Assembly (NCBI GenBank): GCA_039936115.1
Contig: JBDTIZ010000092.1
Location: 1 to 14,608 of the forward strand
Direction: 5' to 3'
DNA: 14,608 bases
Origin: DATIJJ01 sp039936115
GTDB lineage: Bacteria > Pseudomonadota > Gammaproteobacteria > DSM-16500
Shown here: piece after piece, positions 6,752-14,608 of the stretch
How positions within the stretch are numbered: position 1 is the first letter of the stretch
Layout: every line of letters begins with the position of its first letter
Translations under genes and position numbers: made by a program
Notes under the pieces: model-generated
What the model was told of the DNA's origin: nothing
Database searches by the model: none
Seen by the model: only the letters and a program-made list of their open reading frames with translations

Positions 6752-9700
6752 TTATCCCGCTTGTGCAAAATCAAATAATTCACGCAGCACAACTGAATAA
6801 GTTACAAATCCAACATTACTACTGGATTTAATCTCACCCACTAAGTTTTGCCAACGATCGACATTTAATTGATACTGGTTAAGCCAGGCTTCAATACGTT
6901 CGGTCACGCTAAGATTTTTAAGTTTTTTCTGTTTCAGCAATAGCACGCTCACACTTAACTTTCTTTGCGCGCGATCGAGATCATCGCGGAAACCAGCGCG
7001 TGCTAATTCATCCCATTGAGTTTCCATAGGATACGCACTCATTTGATCACGCAACCAATTCAAATCTAAATAGGTGCCTAAACCATAATAAGTTTTCGCC
7101 ACATCAGCAATGTTTAAATTATGCTTTGTTGCGGCTTCAACAACATCCAGTGAAGTAAACAATGTATTGCAGCTAGCGATTTTTTTCGCTAACGATTCCG
7201 GCACACCTTCATCAAGTAACAATTTAGTGTCTAACTGCAACGTTTCTAAATCAGAATCCATTAATACAGTCGGCAATTGTGCAGTTAATTCGTTAATTGC
7301 TTTTGTAAAATGCTCGATGGCTTCTTCAAGATTAAAATCAGGTTTAAGTGCGCGTAAAAACCAACGCGTTGCACGGCGAACAAGATTATAAATCTGCAAC
7401 ATCATGCGTTGTTGAACGTTAGTATTGATATGCCAATCAAGTGTTTCGATTTCTTTCCACGCTTTTTCGAGGCCATACACAGCATCTGCTACCACAAAAG
7501 CACGCATAATGAATGCAACAGTCGCTCCTGTTTCACGCTGCAAGCGTTCAATGAAACTAATTCCCATGTGATCACTAATATATTTACCCAGCTGGGTTGC
7601 GATAATTTCGCGACGCAACCTATGTTCTTTCATTTGCGGTAAATATTTTTCTCGCAATGATGCTGGAAAAGCCATCATTAAGTATTTAGTGAAATACGGT
7701 TGCTCAGGAATATCGGAAGCCAAAATATCTTGTTTCAAATACATTTTACAGTATGAAATTAATATGGCGAGCTCAGGTCTTGTTAAACCGATTCCATTTG
7801 CTTTTCGTTCTAAGAGCGCTTGTTCATTGGGTAAAAATTCTAATTCCCGATTAAGACGGCCATTGTTCTCTAATTCATTCATGTAACGTTTGAACAAATC
7901 CAACGTATCTGGCGACACGGAAGCTTCCAAACTTAATATTTGAGTTTGTTCATAATTATCACGTAAAACAAGCTCAGCAACTTCATCTGTCATTTTTTCA
8001 AGTAATTTATTGCGATCCGTCAGCGACATATCGCCGTCTTGTAACGATTTGTTCAATAAAATTTTCAAATTAACTTCATGGTCAGAACAATCAACGCCCG
8101 CAGAATTATCGATGAAATCGGTATAAACAATGCCGCCATTTAATGAGTATTCAATTCGTGACAATTGTGTCATGCCTAAATTACCACCCTCGCCTATCAC
8201 GCGGGCTGTTAACTCATTTGCATCAACACGGAGGCCATCATTACTGCGATCGCCGACTTCAGCATGGATTTCATAACTGGCTTTAACGAATGTGCCAATA
8301 CCACCATTCCAAATGAGGTCAACAGGTGCTTTCAGAATAGCTTTGATTAAATCATTGGGAACCAAACTATCATTTTCGATCCCGAATGCTGTTTTCATTT
8401 CAGGTGAAATCTTAATTGATTTTGCCGAACGATTAAAAACACCACCGCCTTTTGAAATAAGTTCTGCGTTGTAATCAAGCCAGGTTGAACGCGGTAAATT
8501 AAACATTCGCTTACGTTCTTCAAAACTCAGTGCAGAATTAGGATTAGGATCGATAAAAATATGCATATGATTATAAGTTGCGAGCAATTTAATGTGTGGT
8601 GACATTAACATGCCATTACCAAACACATCTCCAGCCATATCGCCGATACCTATTACAGTAAAATCTGTTGTTTGAGTATTGAGACCTAACTCACGGAAAT
8701 GCCGTTTCACTGACTCCCATGCGCCACGCGCTGTAATTCCCATTTTTTTATGGTCATAGCCTGCGGAACCGCCCGAAGCAAACGCATCATCTAACCAAAA
8801 TCCATATTCTTTTGAAATGCCATTTGCAATATCAGAAAACGTTGCTGTGCCTTTGTCTGCCGCAACAACCAAATAGGTATCGTCTTCATCATAACGAACC
8901 ACATCCAGCGGGTGAACAACCTCGCCTTCTTTAATATTGTCAGTAATATCCAGCAATCCACGAATGAAAGTAGAATAACAAGCAATGCCTTCCTTCATAA
9001 TGGCGTCACGATCACCATCAACGGGTAATTGTTTTGGAAAGAAACCACCTTTCGCGCCGACAGGTACAATCACTGAATTTTTAACTTGTTGCGCTTTCAT
9101 CAAACCAAGCACTTCCGTGCGAAAATCTTCGCGTCGATCTGACCAACGCAATCCGCCACGCGCCACTTTACCTGCACGCAAATGCACACCTTCTACACGC
9201 GGAGAGTAAACGAAAATTTCAAACATAGGTCTTGGTAGCGGCAAATCAGAAATTTTTGACGGATCAAATTTAAGCGAGATATGCGATTTAAAATTGCCAT
9301 CTGGCGTTGTTTGAAAATAATTCGTCCGAATTGTCGCGAGAATCACTTCTAAAATACGTCGGATAATTCGATCTTCATCTAAGCTATTCACTTCTTCAAG
9401 CGCTTGCTCTATTTTCGTAAGTAATTCGGTTGTATCAGGTCGTTCAGAATATTCTGGCGAGAAACGCAGCTTGAACAATATCACTAAATTTTTAGCAATG
9501 TCAGCATTATTCACTAATGCTTGTTCGACATAGTTTTGACTGAAAGTGAAACCCGTTTGACGTAAATATTTTGTGTACGCACGCAACACAGCTGTTTCAT
9601 GCCATGTCAATTGCGCATCTAAAACAAGTCGGTTAAAACCGTCATCTTCTGCTTTCTTAAACCAAATATTAGTAAATGCATCTTGGAAATTCGTTTTAAT

Positions 9701-11584
9701 ATTTTCAACATCAACTTCTCTATGGCTAACATGCACCATATCAAAATCACTGATCCAGGCAAATGAGCCGTCTCTAAAAATAATCTCATGCGGTCTTTCA
9801 CCAATAATACGTAAACCCATGTTTTCTAGCGTGGGTAACACATCCGACAGAGCAATCGTATGCTCGCTATGAAACAATTTTAATTGTAGCGATGTTTTTC
9901 CTGATTTATAAAACAACATTTCTAACGGATTTTCTGCGGACAGCGATTCGACTTTTTTGACATCATCAATTGCTGATGTTGGTAGGTAACATTCAGTATA
10001 ACTTGCCGGAAATGCTTTTCGATATTTGGTGTAATATTTTAAGCCTTGCGCTTCACCATAGTTTTTAATCAACTGAGTTTTTAATTCATCTGCCCATGAA
10101 CGAGCGGCATTTGATAAATCTGTTTCAATTCTTGTTACATCGTAATCAATTGGCGTTTTAGGGTTTACGCGTATCAGAAAATGAATACGTGCCAATACAG
10201 AATCAGAAAATTGTGTCGTGAATGAAGATTCCAATCCTTTAAAAGCACTCATTAACACATCTTGCATTGTTAAGGATAATTCTGTGTTCGAAATTTCACG
10301 CGGCACATACACCAAGCATGAAAAATATCTGCCGTAAGAATCTTTACGCACAAATAAACGGATTCGTTTACGTTCTTGTAGGTGCAAAATACCTTGCGTT
10401 AATTCAACTAATTCTTCATGCGTTGCTTGAAATAAATCATCTCGCGGTAACGTTTCTAAAATATGAACCACTTCTTTGCCGTTATGACTGTCAGGCGGAT
10501 AGTGAAATTCTTGTATGACTTTCGCGACTTTATGTCGTAAAAATGGAATATAAAGCGGACTTGAATGATACGCTGTTGATGTATACAAACCTACAAACCG
10601 CCGCTCACCAATGAGTTCGCCTTTTTCATTGAAACGTTTTACACCGATATAGTCGGTATAAGCAGCCCGATGCACTGTCGATTGCGTATTCGTTTTTGCG
10701 ATGATCAAAATATTTTTTGAAAGTGCGAGCTTTCGGGCTTGTGGAGGCAAATCAGAATAATTTCGTGACGTGGCCGTAGTGCTATCATCACGTAACACAC
10801 CTAATCCTGAGCCTGGTACAATTTGTAATGCGCGATTTGTTTCGTTACCAATTAATTTATAATCACGACAGCCCAAAAACGTAAAATGATTATTGATCAA
10901 CCAACGAATAAAATCTTTTGATTCGGCAATTTCCGCTGGATCTAACGGCGGAGGATTTTGTTCCAACTCCATCAACGCTTCTTCAACACTGTTAACCATT
11001 TTACGCCAATCTGCGACTGAAACACGGACATCATTTAAAATACGCTCAATGTCAGCGCGCAAAGATTCCATTGCTTCCGCATCAATTTGACGATCAATTT
11101 CTACATAAATAGGCGCTTCAGAGGTTGCATCAGGTACCGCTGCGCCAATGGGTAAGAGTTCAACGATTTGGTCTTGCTTGTTGCGTTTTACTTTTAAACC
11201 ACCAAAGTGGATGGTGTAGTGAATTTGAAGACCATGGCGATTGACTTCCGTGCGAATGGAATCAACTAAAAAGGGAATATCATCATGCGATACTTCGATA
11301 ATAGTATGCGTTGACTGCCAGCCATCATTTTCGAGGGTGGGATTAAAAACACGTACTTTGGATTCACCCGGTTTACGTTGGTAGATAAATCTCCAGTGTG
11401 AAATCAAAGCCCCGAATAAATCTTCAATAGAACGTTCTGTCAAATCCTCTAATGAGCAATTGACGTAGTAACGCTGGGCAAATATCTCTAGAAGCGAGGC
11501 TTCTGATTCTGACACTTTATTTTTCAAGTAACTACGTAGTTTATTTATTATTTCTTGTCGACCTGTGTCTTGTTGACCAGCCAT
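6752..11584 (-). CDS. NAD-specific glutamate dehydrogenase, large (180-kDa) class
   Basis: This 1610-aa enzyme oxidises glutamate to 2-oxoglutarate and ammonia using NAD. Its length fits the large class known from Pseudomonas and Streptomyces (about 1600-1650 aa). The N-terminal half carries ACT-like regulatory regions (for example around 95-135). The catalytic core begins near RGGLRWSDRREDF (from Arg809) and includes PVGAKGGF with the catalytic-type Lys845. HIFIDPNPNSALSFEERKRMF and DLIWNGGIGTF follow, then GEGGNLGMTQLSRIEY. A long helical C-terminal region ends the protein. I see no frameshift or missing core motif. The ATG lacks a normal ribosome site: the nearest purine run, GGGGG, is about 14 bases upstream, in the loop of a small hairpin. 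The dehalogenase-like gene follows closely. In other bacteria this class serves glutamate catabolism; the cell is expected to use it in the same way. Confidence 0.97.
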   Translation of the reverse strand: MAGQQDTGRQEIINKLRSYLKNKVSESEASLLEIFAQRYYVNCSLEDLTERSIEDLFGALISHWRFIYQRKPGESKVRVFNPTLENDGWQSTHTIIEVSHDDIPFLVDSIRTEVNRHGLQIHYTIHFGGLKVKRNKQDQIVELLPIGAAVPDATSEAPIYVEIDRQIDAEAMESLRADIERILNDVRVSVADWRKMVNSVEEALMELEQNPPPLDPAEIAESKDFIRWLINNHFTFLGCRDYKLIGNETNRALQIVPGSGLGVLRDDSTTATSRNYSDLPPQARKLALSKNILIIAKTNTQSTVHRAAYTDYIGVKRFNEKGELIGERRFVGLYTSTAYHSSPLYIPFLRHKVAKVIQEFHYPPDSHNGKEVVHILETLPRDDLFQATHEELVELTQGILHLQERKRIRLFVRKDSYGRYFSCLVYVPREISNTELSLTMQDVLMSAFKGLESSFTTQFSDSVLARIHFLIRVNPKTPIDYDVTRIETDLSNAARSWADELKTQLIKNYGEAQGLKYYTKYRKAFPASYTECYLPTSAIDDVKKVESLSAENPLEMLFYKSGKTSLQLKLFHSEHTIALSDVLPTLENMGLRIIGERPHEIIFRDGSFAWISDFDMVHVSHREVDVENIKTNFQDAFTNIWFKKAEDDGFNRLVLDAQLTWHETAVLRAYTKYLRQTGFTFSQNYVEQALVNNADIAKNLVILFKLRFSPEYSERPDTTELLTKIEQALEEVNSLDEDRIIRRILEVILATIRTNYFQTTPDGNFKSHISLKFDPSKISDLPLPRPMFEIFVYSPRVEGVHLRAGKVARGGLRWSDRREDFRTEVLGLMKAQQVKNSVIVPVGAKGGFFPKQLPVDGDRDAIMKEGIACYSTFIRGLLDITDNIKEGEVVHPLDVVRYDEDDTYLVVAADKGTATFSDIANGISKEYGFWLDDAFASGGSAGYDHKKMGITARGAWESVKRHFRELGLNTQTTDFTVIGIGDMAGDVFGNGMLMSPHIKLLATYNHMHIFIDPNPNSALSFEERKRMFNLPRSTWLDYNAELISKGGGVFNRSAKSIKISPEMKTAFGIENDSLVPNDLIKAILKAPVDLIWNGGIGTFVKASYEIHAEVGDRSNDGLRVDANELTARVIGEGGNLGMTQLSRIEYSLNGGIVYTDFIDNSAGVDCSDHEVNLKILLNKSLQDGDMSLTDRNKLLEKMTDEVAELVLRDNYEQTQILSLEASVSPDTLDLFKRYMNELENNGRLNRELEFLPNEQALLERKANGIGLTRPELAILISYCKMYLKQDILASDIPEQPYFTKYLMMAFPASLREKYLPQMKEHRLRREIIATQLGKYISDHMGISFIERLQRETGATVAFIMRAFVVADAVYGLEKAWKEIETLDWHINTNVQQRMMLQIYNLVRRATRWFLRALKPDFNLEEAIEHFTKAINELTAQLPTVLMDSDLETLQLDTKLLLDEGVPESLAKKIASCNTLFTSLDVVEAATKHNLNIADVAKTYYGLGTYLDLNWLRDQMSAYPMETQWDELARAGFRDDLDRAQRKLSVSVLLLKQKKLKNLSVTERIEAWLNQYQLNVDRWQNLVGEIKSSSNVGFVTYSVVLRELFDFAQAG

Positions 11585-11586
11585 AT

Positions 11587-11609
11587 AAAACCGAAGCCCC
11601 CAGGGTTTT
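11587..11609 (-). other. small hairpin just before the glutamate dehydrogenase start
   Basis: On the minus strand AAAACC and GGTTTT (11604-11609 and 11587-11592) can pair around an 11-nt loop that contains GGGGG. The stem ends two bases before the ATG. No other Shine-Dalgarno-like sequence is present. If it folds, the loop would bring the purine run nearer to the start; this is speculation, and the stem is weak. Confidence 0.3.
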
Positions 11610-11616
11610 GTAATAT

Positions 11617-11652
11617 GCGCTGATTTTAGCGCTCTTCAGGGGCACAATTCAA
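11617..11652 (-). promoter_or_regulatory. candidate sigma-70 promoter of the glutamate dehydrogenase gene
   Basis: On the minus strand TTGAAT (11647-11652) and TAAAAT (11623-11628) are separated by 18 bp, a reasonable match to a sigma-70 promoter 39 bp before the ATG. The -10 box sits in the middle of an interrupted palindrome, GCGCT-N6-AGCGC (11617-11632), which could be an operator. Seen in sequence only; no transcript evidence. Confidence 0.5.
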
Positions 11653-11696
11653 ACAAGATTTACTATAAACGCAAATTCCGGATAATGAATACTGTC

Positions 11697-11721
11697 ATGC
11701 CAGCATGCTTTTAGCTGGCAT
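11697..11721. repeat. third palindrome, single hairpin next to the family 1 repeat
   Basis: ATGCCAGC (11697-11704) and GCTGGCAT (11714-11721) form a perfect 8-bp stem with a 9-nt loop. It lies 12 bp from the family 1 copy at 11734-11891. No T-run follows on either strand, so it is not a standard terminator. Its compact design resembles the other REP-like hairpins here, but only one copy is visible in the window. Confidence 0.55.
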
Positions 11722-11733
11722 ACAGAGCAGCTG

Positions 11734-11891
11734 CAGCAAAACCTAAGCCAAATTGACTGGATACCGCGGACAAGCCGCGGTACGACGGCGGTTATTTTCT
11801 AATACAAGATACAACGGTTTCCCTACTCTCCCATCGCCGTCGTGCCGCGGCTTGTCTGCGATATCCAGTCAATTTGGCTTAGATTTTGCTG
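11734..11891. repeat. family 1 palindromic repeat, intact copy
   Basis: Two 57-bp arms (11734-11790 and 11835-11891) are inverted repeats matching at 53 of 57 positions, around a 44-bp spacer. The left arm holds its own hairpin, TACCGCGG-ACAAG-CCGCGGTA (11762-11782), with a perfect 8-bp stem. The element is thus a pair of inverted REP-like units. It begins 10 bp after the tsaB stop. With the single hairpin at 11697 and the candidate promoter at 11617-11652, it fills most of the 317-bp gap between tsaB and the glutamate dehydrogenase gene. Confidence 0.9.
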
Positions 11892-11901
11892 TAACACTCA
11901 G

Positions 11902-12576
11902 TCATTTTTGATGTGATTTTTTAGCGACGTCATCGCGTAGATAAACAGGCACTGCCTCTGCTGCATTGACCCATTCTTGTTTGCTAAATTTGGCTTTTGC
12001 CAAGGTTATAAGAGCGGTTGCCATAGGTAAGCGCGTTATATCTACTTTATCTGGCTTAAAGCTAATCTTATCCGCATAAACATCCCAGGCATTACCAACG
12101 CCTGACCACCCATCTGTGCCTGGATGGATGATAGCTTCTGGCAGCGTGACTTGTTCTATGCCGTTTAAGTGAACAAGATTATCAGTTTGCACTTCATATG
12201 CGGCCCAATAAACTTCATTAATTCGAGCATCACATGCGACTAATAGCTGCTTCCAGCCTAAATCATCATAGGCCGCTTGAGCGACTGCCGCGAGTGATGA
12301 AATAGAAATTAATGGTTTTTGAGTCGCATAAGCTAAACCTGCAGCAACACTCACGGCAATTCTAACCCCCGTAAAACTGCCTGGACCACAGCCAAATGCA
12401 ATCGCGTCTAGCTGATTCGGCTTGATCTTATCTGCGGCCAAAAGCGCATCTATCATTGGCAAAAGTTGTTTTGCCTGTTGCATAGGGATAAGCTCGTGCC
12501 GTGATGTGATTTTTTCCTCATTGAGTAAAGCGACTGAACAAGCAGCGGATGATGTGTCGAAAGCTAGTATTTTCAT
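11902..12576 (-). CDS. tsaB: tRNA t6A biosynthesis protein TsaB
   Basis: TsaB is the non-catalytic partner of TsaD in the complex that adds the threonylcarbamoyl group to A37 of ANN-reading tRNAs. The 224-aa product has the ASKHA-type start ILAFDTSS (3-10) and the diagnostic FGCGPGSFTGVRIA block (61-74). It is full length for the family (E. coli about 231 aa). A YoaA/DinG helicase just upstream matches the E. coli order. The ribosome site is weak (AAGAG). Only 30 bp separate the start codon from the repeat at 12607-12696, so the gene is probably read through that repeat from the helicase gene, or its promoter lies inside it. Confidence 0.95.
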   Translation of the reverse strand: MKILAFDTSSAACSVALLNEEKITSRHELIPMQQAKQLLPMIDALLAADKIKPNQLDAIAFGCGPGSFTGVRIAVSVAAGLAYATQKPLISISSLAAVAQAAYDDLGWKQLLVACDARINEVYWAAYEVQTDNLVHLNGIEQVTLPEAIIHPGTDGWSGVGNAWDVYADKISFKPDKVDITRLPMATALITLAKAKFSKQEWVNAAEAVPVYLRDDVAKKSHQK

Positions 12577-12606
12577 GAATTACTCTTATTTGTTAACTAA
12601 TCTTAT

Positions 12607-12696
12607 GTAGGGGCGAACTTGCGTGTTCGCCCAGTGGCCTTTATACGCCAATATTGTCTCTTCAATCAGAGGGCGAACACATAGGTTCGCCCCTAC
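12607..12696. repeat. family 2 GTAG-type REP pair, intact copy
   Basis: Two 26-bp units (12607-12632 on plus and 12671-12696 on minus) match at 23 of 26 positions. Each starts with GTAG followed by a hairpin of GGGCGAAC and GTTCGCCC with a 6-nt loop. The GTAG ends point outward and a 34-nt spacer lies between. GTAG plus a palindrome is the layout of REP sequences mobilised by TnpA-REP (RAYT) transposases; no such gene is in the window. The element begins 6 bp after the helicase stop codon and lies between it and tsaB. Confidence 0.88.
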
Positions 12697-12702
12697 AAAA
12701 GC

Positions 12703-14608
12703 TTATATTTCTGCAACTGGAACAGCCATAAACTCCCGTACTTTTTCCAAATCTCTCGTTCGCCGCATATCCGGCAAACTTTGCAAAAACGCTTCGCCAT
12801 AACGTGAACCCACCAACCGCGGATCACAAATCATCAAAATCCCGCGATCTTCAATATCGCGAATTAATCGCCCCGCGCCTTGCTTTAAAATCAATACAGC
12901 ATTTGGCAATTGATACGTTTGAAAAGGATCGGTTCCTTGTTTACGCAACATTTGAATGCGTGCTTTTAAAATAGGATCTTCTGGTGCTGCAAAAGGCAAC
13001 TTATCAATAATCACGCAAGATAATGCATCACCTCGCACATCTACACCATACCAAAAACTACTCGTTCCGAGTAAAACCGCATTTCCTAGCTGTTTAAACT
13101 GATCGATTAATTCTTTTTTTGGCATGGTTCCTTGCAATAACATCGGAAAAGAAATTCTATTTTTTAATAGTTCAGCAGCATATTCCATTGCTTTATAACT
13201 CGTGAACAATAAAAAAGCTTTACCTTGTGTTGCTTCTAAAACCGGTATCGCAGCTTCAACTAAACTTTCAGTATAGTTCTGAGCATGCGGATCAGGTAAT
13301 CCGCGCGGCACGTATAAAAGTGATTGTTTTTGATAATCAAATGGACTCTTTAATTGGAGTTGCAACGCATTTTTTAAACCGAGTGTTTCAACAAACAAAC
13401 TAAAATTATTTTTGACTGTCAAAGTTGCCGATGTAAAAATCCAAGCACGTTTTCTTTCTTCAATATATTGTTTGAAATTATCTGCAACAATCATAGGCGT
13501 CAATTGCACAGAAAAACTTTGTGCGTAGGTTTCAAACCAATGCACGGTATCTTCTGGTGTTTTACCCGTTAATAAATTAAAACGTGCGATCAATAAAGCG
13601 GCACGGCGCCAACAATTTTCCAAGCCTTTGCTACGTACAGCCGCATTTCGTAAATTTTCTTCAAGTGATTGTAGTGTTTTCTTAACGCATTGAATACTCA
13701 TCTCAAGCAAAGGCGGATGTTGTTCTGGCCAAGGCGCGCGGCGTATTTCCATACCCATAGCAACTCGCATTTCATGCGTCGCTGCCTGCAGCTTATCGGC
13801 TTCTTCGATAATTTCACGCATATCTTTAGCAGATAGCAATACTTCCGCTTCAGTATCACGTGCTAATTCTATGATCTGCCGTCCCGTGACTGACGTGCTA
13901 AAAAATTGTGAAGCAATATCAGGCAAATGATGTGCTTCATCAAAAACAATTGCATCCGCGCCCGGTAATAACTCACCAAAACCATCTTCTTGTAATGCCA
14001 TGTCGGCAAAAAACAAATGATGATTTACAATTACAATATCCGCATTTAAGGCTTGCTGTCGAGCTTGAACAACAAAACAATTCTTGTAGAAAGGACAATC
14101 CTGGCTTAAACAGTTATCGGGTGTGCTTGTCACTTGCGGCCAAATAAGCGAGTCTTCTGGAATCGAATTCAATTCAGAAATATCCCCGGCTTGGGTGGCA
14201 CTAGCCCATTCGTTTATCGTATGCAATTCTGAAACCAATTGTCGCGACACAAAACGACCATCTTCTATATTTCGTTCTAATCGATGCTTGCAAAGGTAGT
14301 TTGCCCGGCCTTTGAGTAGCACGACTTTTAACGTAAATGAGAGGATTTTTTTGATAATGGGAATATCTTTAAAAAATAACTGATCTTGTAAATTTTTGGT
14401 GCCCGTTGAAATAATTGTTTTCTTTTGTGCTAAAAAAATAGGAACCAGATAACCAAATGTTTTTCCTGTCCCTGTGCCTGCTTCAACGATGAGTTGTGAA
14501 TCCAGTGAAAGTGTTTTTTCTATGGCATCCGCCATAACTTGCTGGGATTCGCGGGGAGTAAAGCCAGTAATTGCTTGGCTGAGTAGTCCGTTTACGCCTA
14601 GTACTTCG
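12703..14608 (-). CDS. yoaA: DinG/YoaA-family ATP-dependent DNA helicase, 5' end outside window
   Basis: An XPD-like superfamily 2 helicase with an iron-sulfur cluster. The frame stays open from the ATG at 14535 to the window edge and adds 24 residues including FTPRESQ (14542-14562), a Q-motif-like segment expected before the Walker A site. The true start is therefore beyond 14608 and the Met at 14535 is internal. Counting from that Met: Walker A AGTGTGKT (19-26), four candidate cluster cysteines (82, 142, 147, 153), DEAH box (199-202), TSATLT (around 367-372), and a motif VI QGAGRLIR in the C-terminal part. The C-terminus has the DPRL...YGEAFLQSLP ending typical of YoaA-like proteins. YoaA aids repair of stalled replication forks in E. 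coli. The tsaB neighbour supports YoaA over DinG. The stop codon (TAA) is at 12703-12705. Confidence 0.93.
   Translation of the reverse strand, partial: EVLGVNGLLSQAITGFTPRESQQVMADAIEKTLSLDSQLIVEAGTGTGKTFGYLVPIFLAQKKTIISTGTKNLQDQLFFKDIPIIKKILSFTLKVVLLKGRANYLCKHRLERNIEDGRFVSRQLVSELHTINEWASATQAGDISELNSIPEDSLIWPQVTSTPDNCLSQDCPFYKNCFVVQARQQALNADIVIVNHHLFFADMALQEDGFGELLPGADAIVFDEAHHLPDIASQFFSTSVTGRQIIELARDTEAEVLLSAKDMREIIEEADKLQAATHEMRVAMGMEIRRAPWPEQHPPLLEMSIQCVKKTLQSLEENLRNAAVRSKGLENCWRRAALLIARFNLLTGKTPEDTVHWFETYAQSFSVQLTPMIVADNFKQYIEERKRAWIFTSATLTVKNNFSLFVETLGLKNALQLQLKSPFDYQKQSLLYVPRGLPDPHAQNYTESLVEAAIPVLEATQGKAFLLFTSYKAMEYAAELLKNRISFPMLLQGTMPKKELIDQFKQLGNAVLLGTSSFWYGVDVRGDALSCVIIDKLPFAAPEDPILKARIQMLRKQGTDPFQTYQLPNAVLILKQGAGRLIRDIEDRGILMICDPRLVGSRYGEAFLQSLPDMRRTRDLEKVREFMAVPVAEI

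Noticed and set aside
8985..9209. Plus-strand open frames of 60-110 codons opposite the glutamate dehydrogenase, accD and other genes.
   Set aside because: All lie antisense to strongly conserved coding sequence and show no recognisable protein; they are shadows of the real genes.
12607..12696. Considered as an intrinsic terminator for the helicase gene.
   Set aside because: The stems are not followed by a T-run, and tsaB has almost no space for its own promoter, so read-through is more likely; the repeat explanation fits better.
12703..14535. Reading the helicase as a complete 610-aa gene starting at 14535.
   Set aside because: The frame continues upstream to the window edge and includes conserved residues (FTPRESQ) expected before Walker A, so the start is outside the window.

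Overview
The window reads as chromosomal, AT-leaning DNA (roughly 40% G+C by eye) from a gammaproteobacterium. Three gene neighbourhoods point that way: asd–fimV–truA–accD–dedD in order, tsaB beside a YoaA/DinG helicase, and the very large 180-kDa class of NAD-glutamate dehydrogenase. The composition and reduced gene content would suit a Legionellales/Coxiella-like lineage, but this is an impression and not proof. All eleven convincing genes lie on the minus strand, so transcription runs from high to low coordinates.

Layout in transcription order: a 5'-truncated YoaA/DinG helicase (12703–14608); tsaB for the tRNA t6A pathway; a 317-bp gap with nested palindromes and a candidate promoter; the NAD-glutamate dehydrogenase (1610 aa), followed 19 bp later by a haloalkane-dehalogenase-like protein; a tight asd–fimV-like–truA cluster with one 5-bp gap and one 16-bp overlap; accD behind its own candidate promoter, then dedD (SPOR domain); and finally yjbQ and a cyclase-family hydrolase, 4 bp apart. 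The functions are mostly housekeeping: lysine/threonine/methionine precursor synthesis (asd), fatty acid synthesis (accD), tRNA modification (truA, tsaB), amino-acid catabolism (gdh), envelope and septum proteins (dedD, fimV-like), and DNA repair (yoaA).

Two families of palindromic repeats occur twice each. Family 1 (about 120–309 and 11734–11891) is an inverted pair built on a CCGCGG-ACAAG-CCGCGG hairpin. Family 2 (1496–1573 and 12607–12696) is an inverted pair of REP-like units, with the typical REP arrangement of GTAG followed by a hairpin. All four copies lie downstream of a minus-strand gene, 6–46 bp after its stop codon. They occupy every intergenic gap over 100 bp except the one between truA and accD.

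The most notable protein is the dehalogenase-like one. It appears to align without gaps to the classical DhaA-type enzymes, and the positions of the nucleophile and one halide-stabilising residue are changed (Gly106, Ile41) while Glu130, His272 and Trp107 remain. Also notable are a 119-aa minimal FimV and a cyclase lacking the first His of its metal motif. I found no CRISPR array, tRNA, rRNA, transposase, phage gene or obvious defence system. Apart from the oddities listed, this looks like an ordinary core-genome region.
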